From Flavobacteriales bacterium UBA979 (GTDB taxonomy: Bacteria > Bacteroidota > Bacteroidia > Flavobacteriales_D > Sanyastnellaceae): a DNA stretch of 15,902 nt. Shown here piece after piece: positions 15,521-15,902 of this stretch; positions within the stretch are counted from its first letter, which is position 1, and every line of letters starts with the position of its first letter. The notes under the pieces are model-generated. The model was not told the origin of the DNA, did no database searches, and saw nothing but the letters and a program-made list of their open reading frames with translations. Where the stretch lies: NCBI GenBank assembly GCA_002292325.1, contig DBBR01000075.1, forward strand, positions 1 through 15,902. The letters are read 5' to 3'. Made by a program: the position numbers and the translations under genes.

Positions 15521-15884
15521 TTTCCATCCATTTGAGAACACCAGAAAAATCACTCATCTCGACCCATTGGATTCCTTTCCAAGCCAGCCAGACCAACCCC
15601 ATAGCGATCAACGCCGCACGCAACATCGCGTAACGAGCACCTAAAATTTGATGCTTGCGGCCGTCTTTCCAGTCCGCAGCTGCTGAATCGGTGGATGCCC
15701 CAGAAGATCGACGATGGGTCGATTGGAACCGGATAGGTCGGGCAGGAACCTCATCTGCAGGAGCACGTTCAGTCAGTTCCGTATCAATTTGTTCTTTGCG
15801 CTCCATCCATTTCGCGTCCAATTCAGGCAAATGCCTCGACCGAAAAGCAAACCGACGAGGTTCAGTTCGGACGTTTCGAAACAT
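15513..15884 (-). CDS. Small single-pass membrane protein, conserved position before mutL
   Basis: I cannot assign a function to this 123-residue protein. It has a very basic N-terminus with RFAFRSRHLPELDAKWMERK (11-30), a charged middle that includes a Ser/Ala-rich stretch (59-70), and one likely membrane helix at about 86-104 (AMLRAALIAMGLVWLAWKG). The layout suggests a cytoplasmic basic domain anchored by a C-terminal helix. From memory, small Bacteroidota proteins with a similar 'RF-x-Y-x-P/R-R ... E-R' start and a C-terminal helix occur upstream of mutL, sometimes mislabelled as riboflavin synthase beta subunit; I cannot confirm this here. Its stop overlaps the mutL start by 8 bp, so translation is probably coupled. 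The ATG at 15884 lies 18 bp from the window edge, so its promoter is outside. Confidence 0.72.
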   Translation of the reverse strand: MFRNVRTEPRRFAFRSRHLPELDAKWMERKEQIDTELTERAPADEVPARPIRFQSTHRRSSGASTDSAAADWKDGRKHQILGARYAMLRAALIAMGLVWLAWKGIQWVEMSDFSGVLKWMENA

Positions 15885-15902
15885 AGAGCGGAGTTTGGGA
15901 GC

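Noticed and set aside
1..15902. CRISPR arrays, insertion sequences, prophage, toxin-antitoxin or defence genes.
   Set aside because: No direct repeat arrays, terminal inverted repeats, transposase or integrase motifs were seen; gaps between genes are 82 bp or less and all larger frames are accounted for.

Overview
The window comes from a Bacteroidota genome, most likely of the Flavobacteriales or a related order. The evidence is the fused CrtYcd-type lycopene cyclase beside CruF and CrtD homologues, the bacillithiol deacetylase BshB1, the mutL-rhomboid-rhomboid-endonuclease block, the lack of Shine-Dalgarno sequences and AT-rich -7 like elements close to start codons. Base composition looks near 50% GC by eye (not counted). 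Coding density is very high: the longest gap without a gene is 82 bp. I see no rRNA, tRNA, CRISPR array, insertion sequence or phage gene.

Layout. 1-818 (minus) is the 5' part of a secreted protein that joins a c-type haem site to a PHM-like copper monooxygenase domain; it runs off the left edge. 901-3284 (plus) is a two-gene unit, a GT4-type glycosyltransferase overlapped by a polysaccharide flippase-like membrane protein, probably for surface polysaccharide. 3273-3995 (minus) is bshB1, which overlaps the flippase tail-to-tail.

4076-10972 (plus) is the core: an eight-gene carotenoid operon, crtI-crtB-(unknown secreted protein)-idi-crtD-like-cruF-crtZ-crtYcd. Apart from one 40-bp gap, every junction overlaps by 1 to 17 bases. 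Idi balances IPP and DMAPP; CrtB makes phytoene; CrtI desaturates it to lycopene; CrtYcd cyclises one end; CruF hydrates the other psi end; CrtD adds the 3',4' double bond; CrtZ hydroxylates the beta ring. The set predicts a saproxanthin-type monocyclic xanthophyll (zeaxanthin if both ends are cyclised). No GGPP synthase, ketolase or 2'-hydroxylase gene lies in the window.

10933-15884 (minus) is a second compact operon: a small membrane protein, mutL, two rhomboid-type intramembrane proteases and a membrane-anchored endonuclease/exonuclease/phosphatase-fold protein. Its last gene overlaps crtYcd by 40 bp tail-to-tail.

I found no clear new system. The points most worth a look are the uncharacterised secreted protein inside the carotenoid operon, the MutL with altered endonuclease motifs, the -7 like elements placed right at start codons (suggesting leaderless mRNAs), the convergent gene overlaps and the haem-copper fusion at the left edge.
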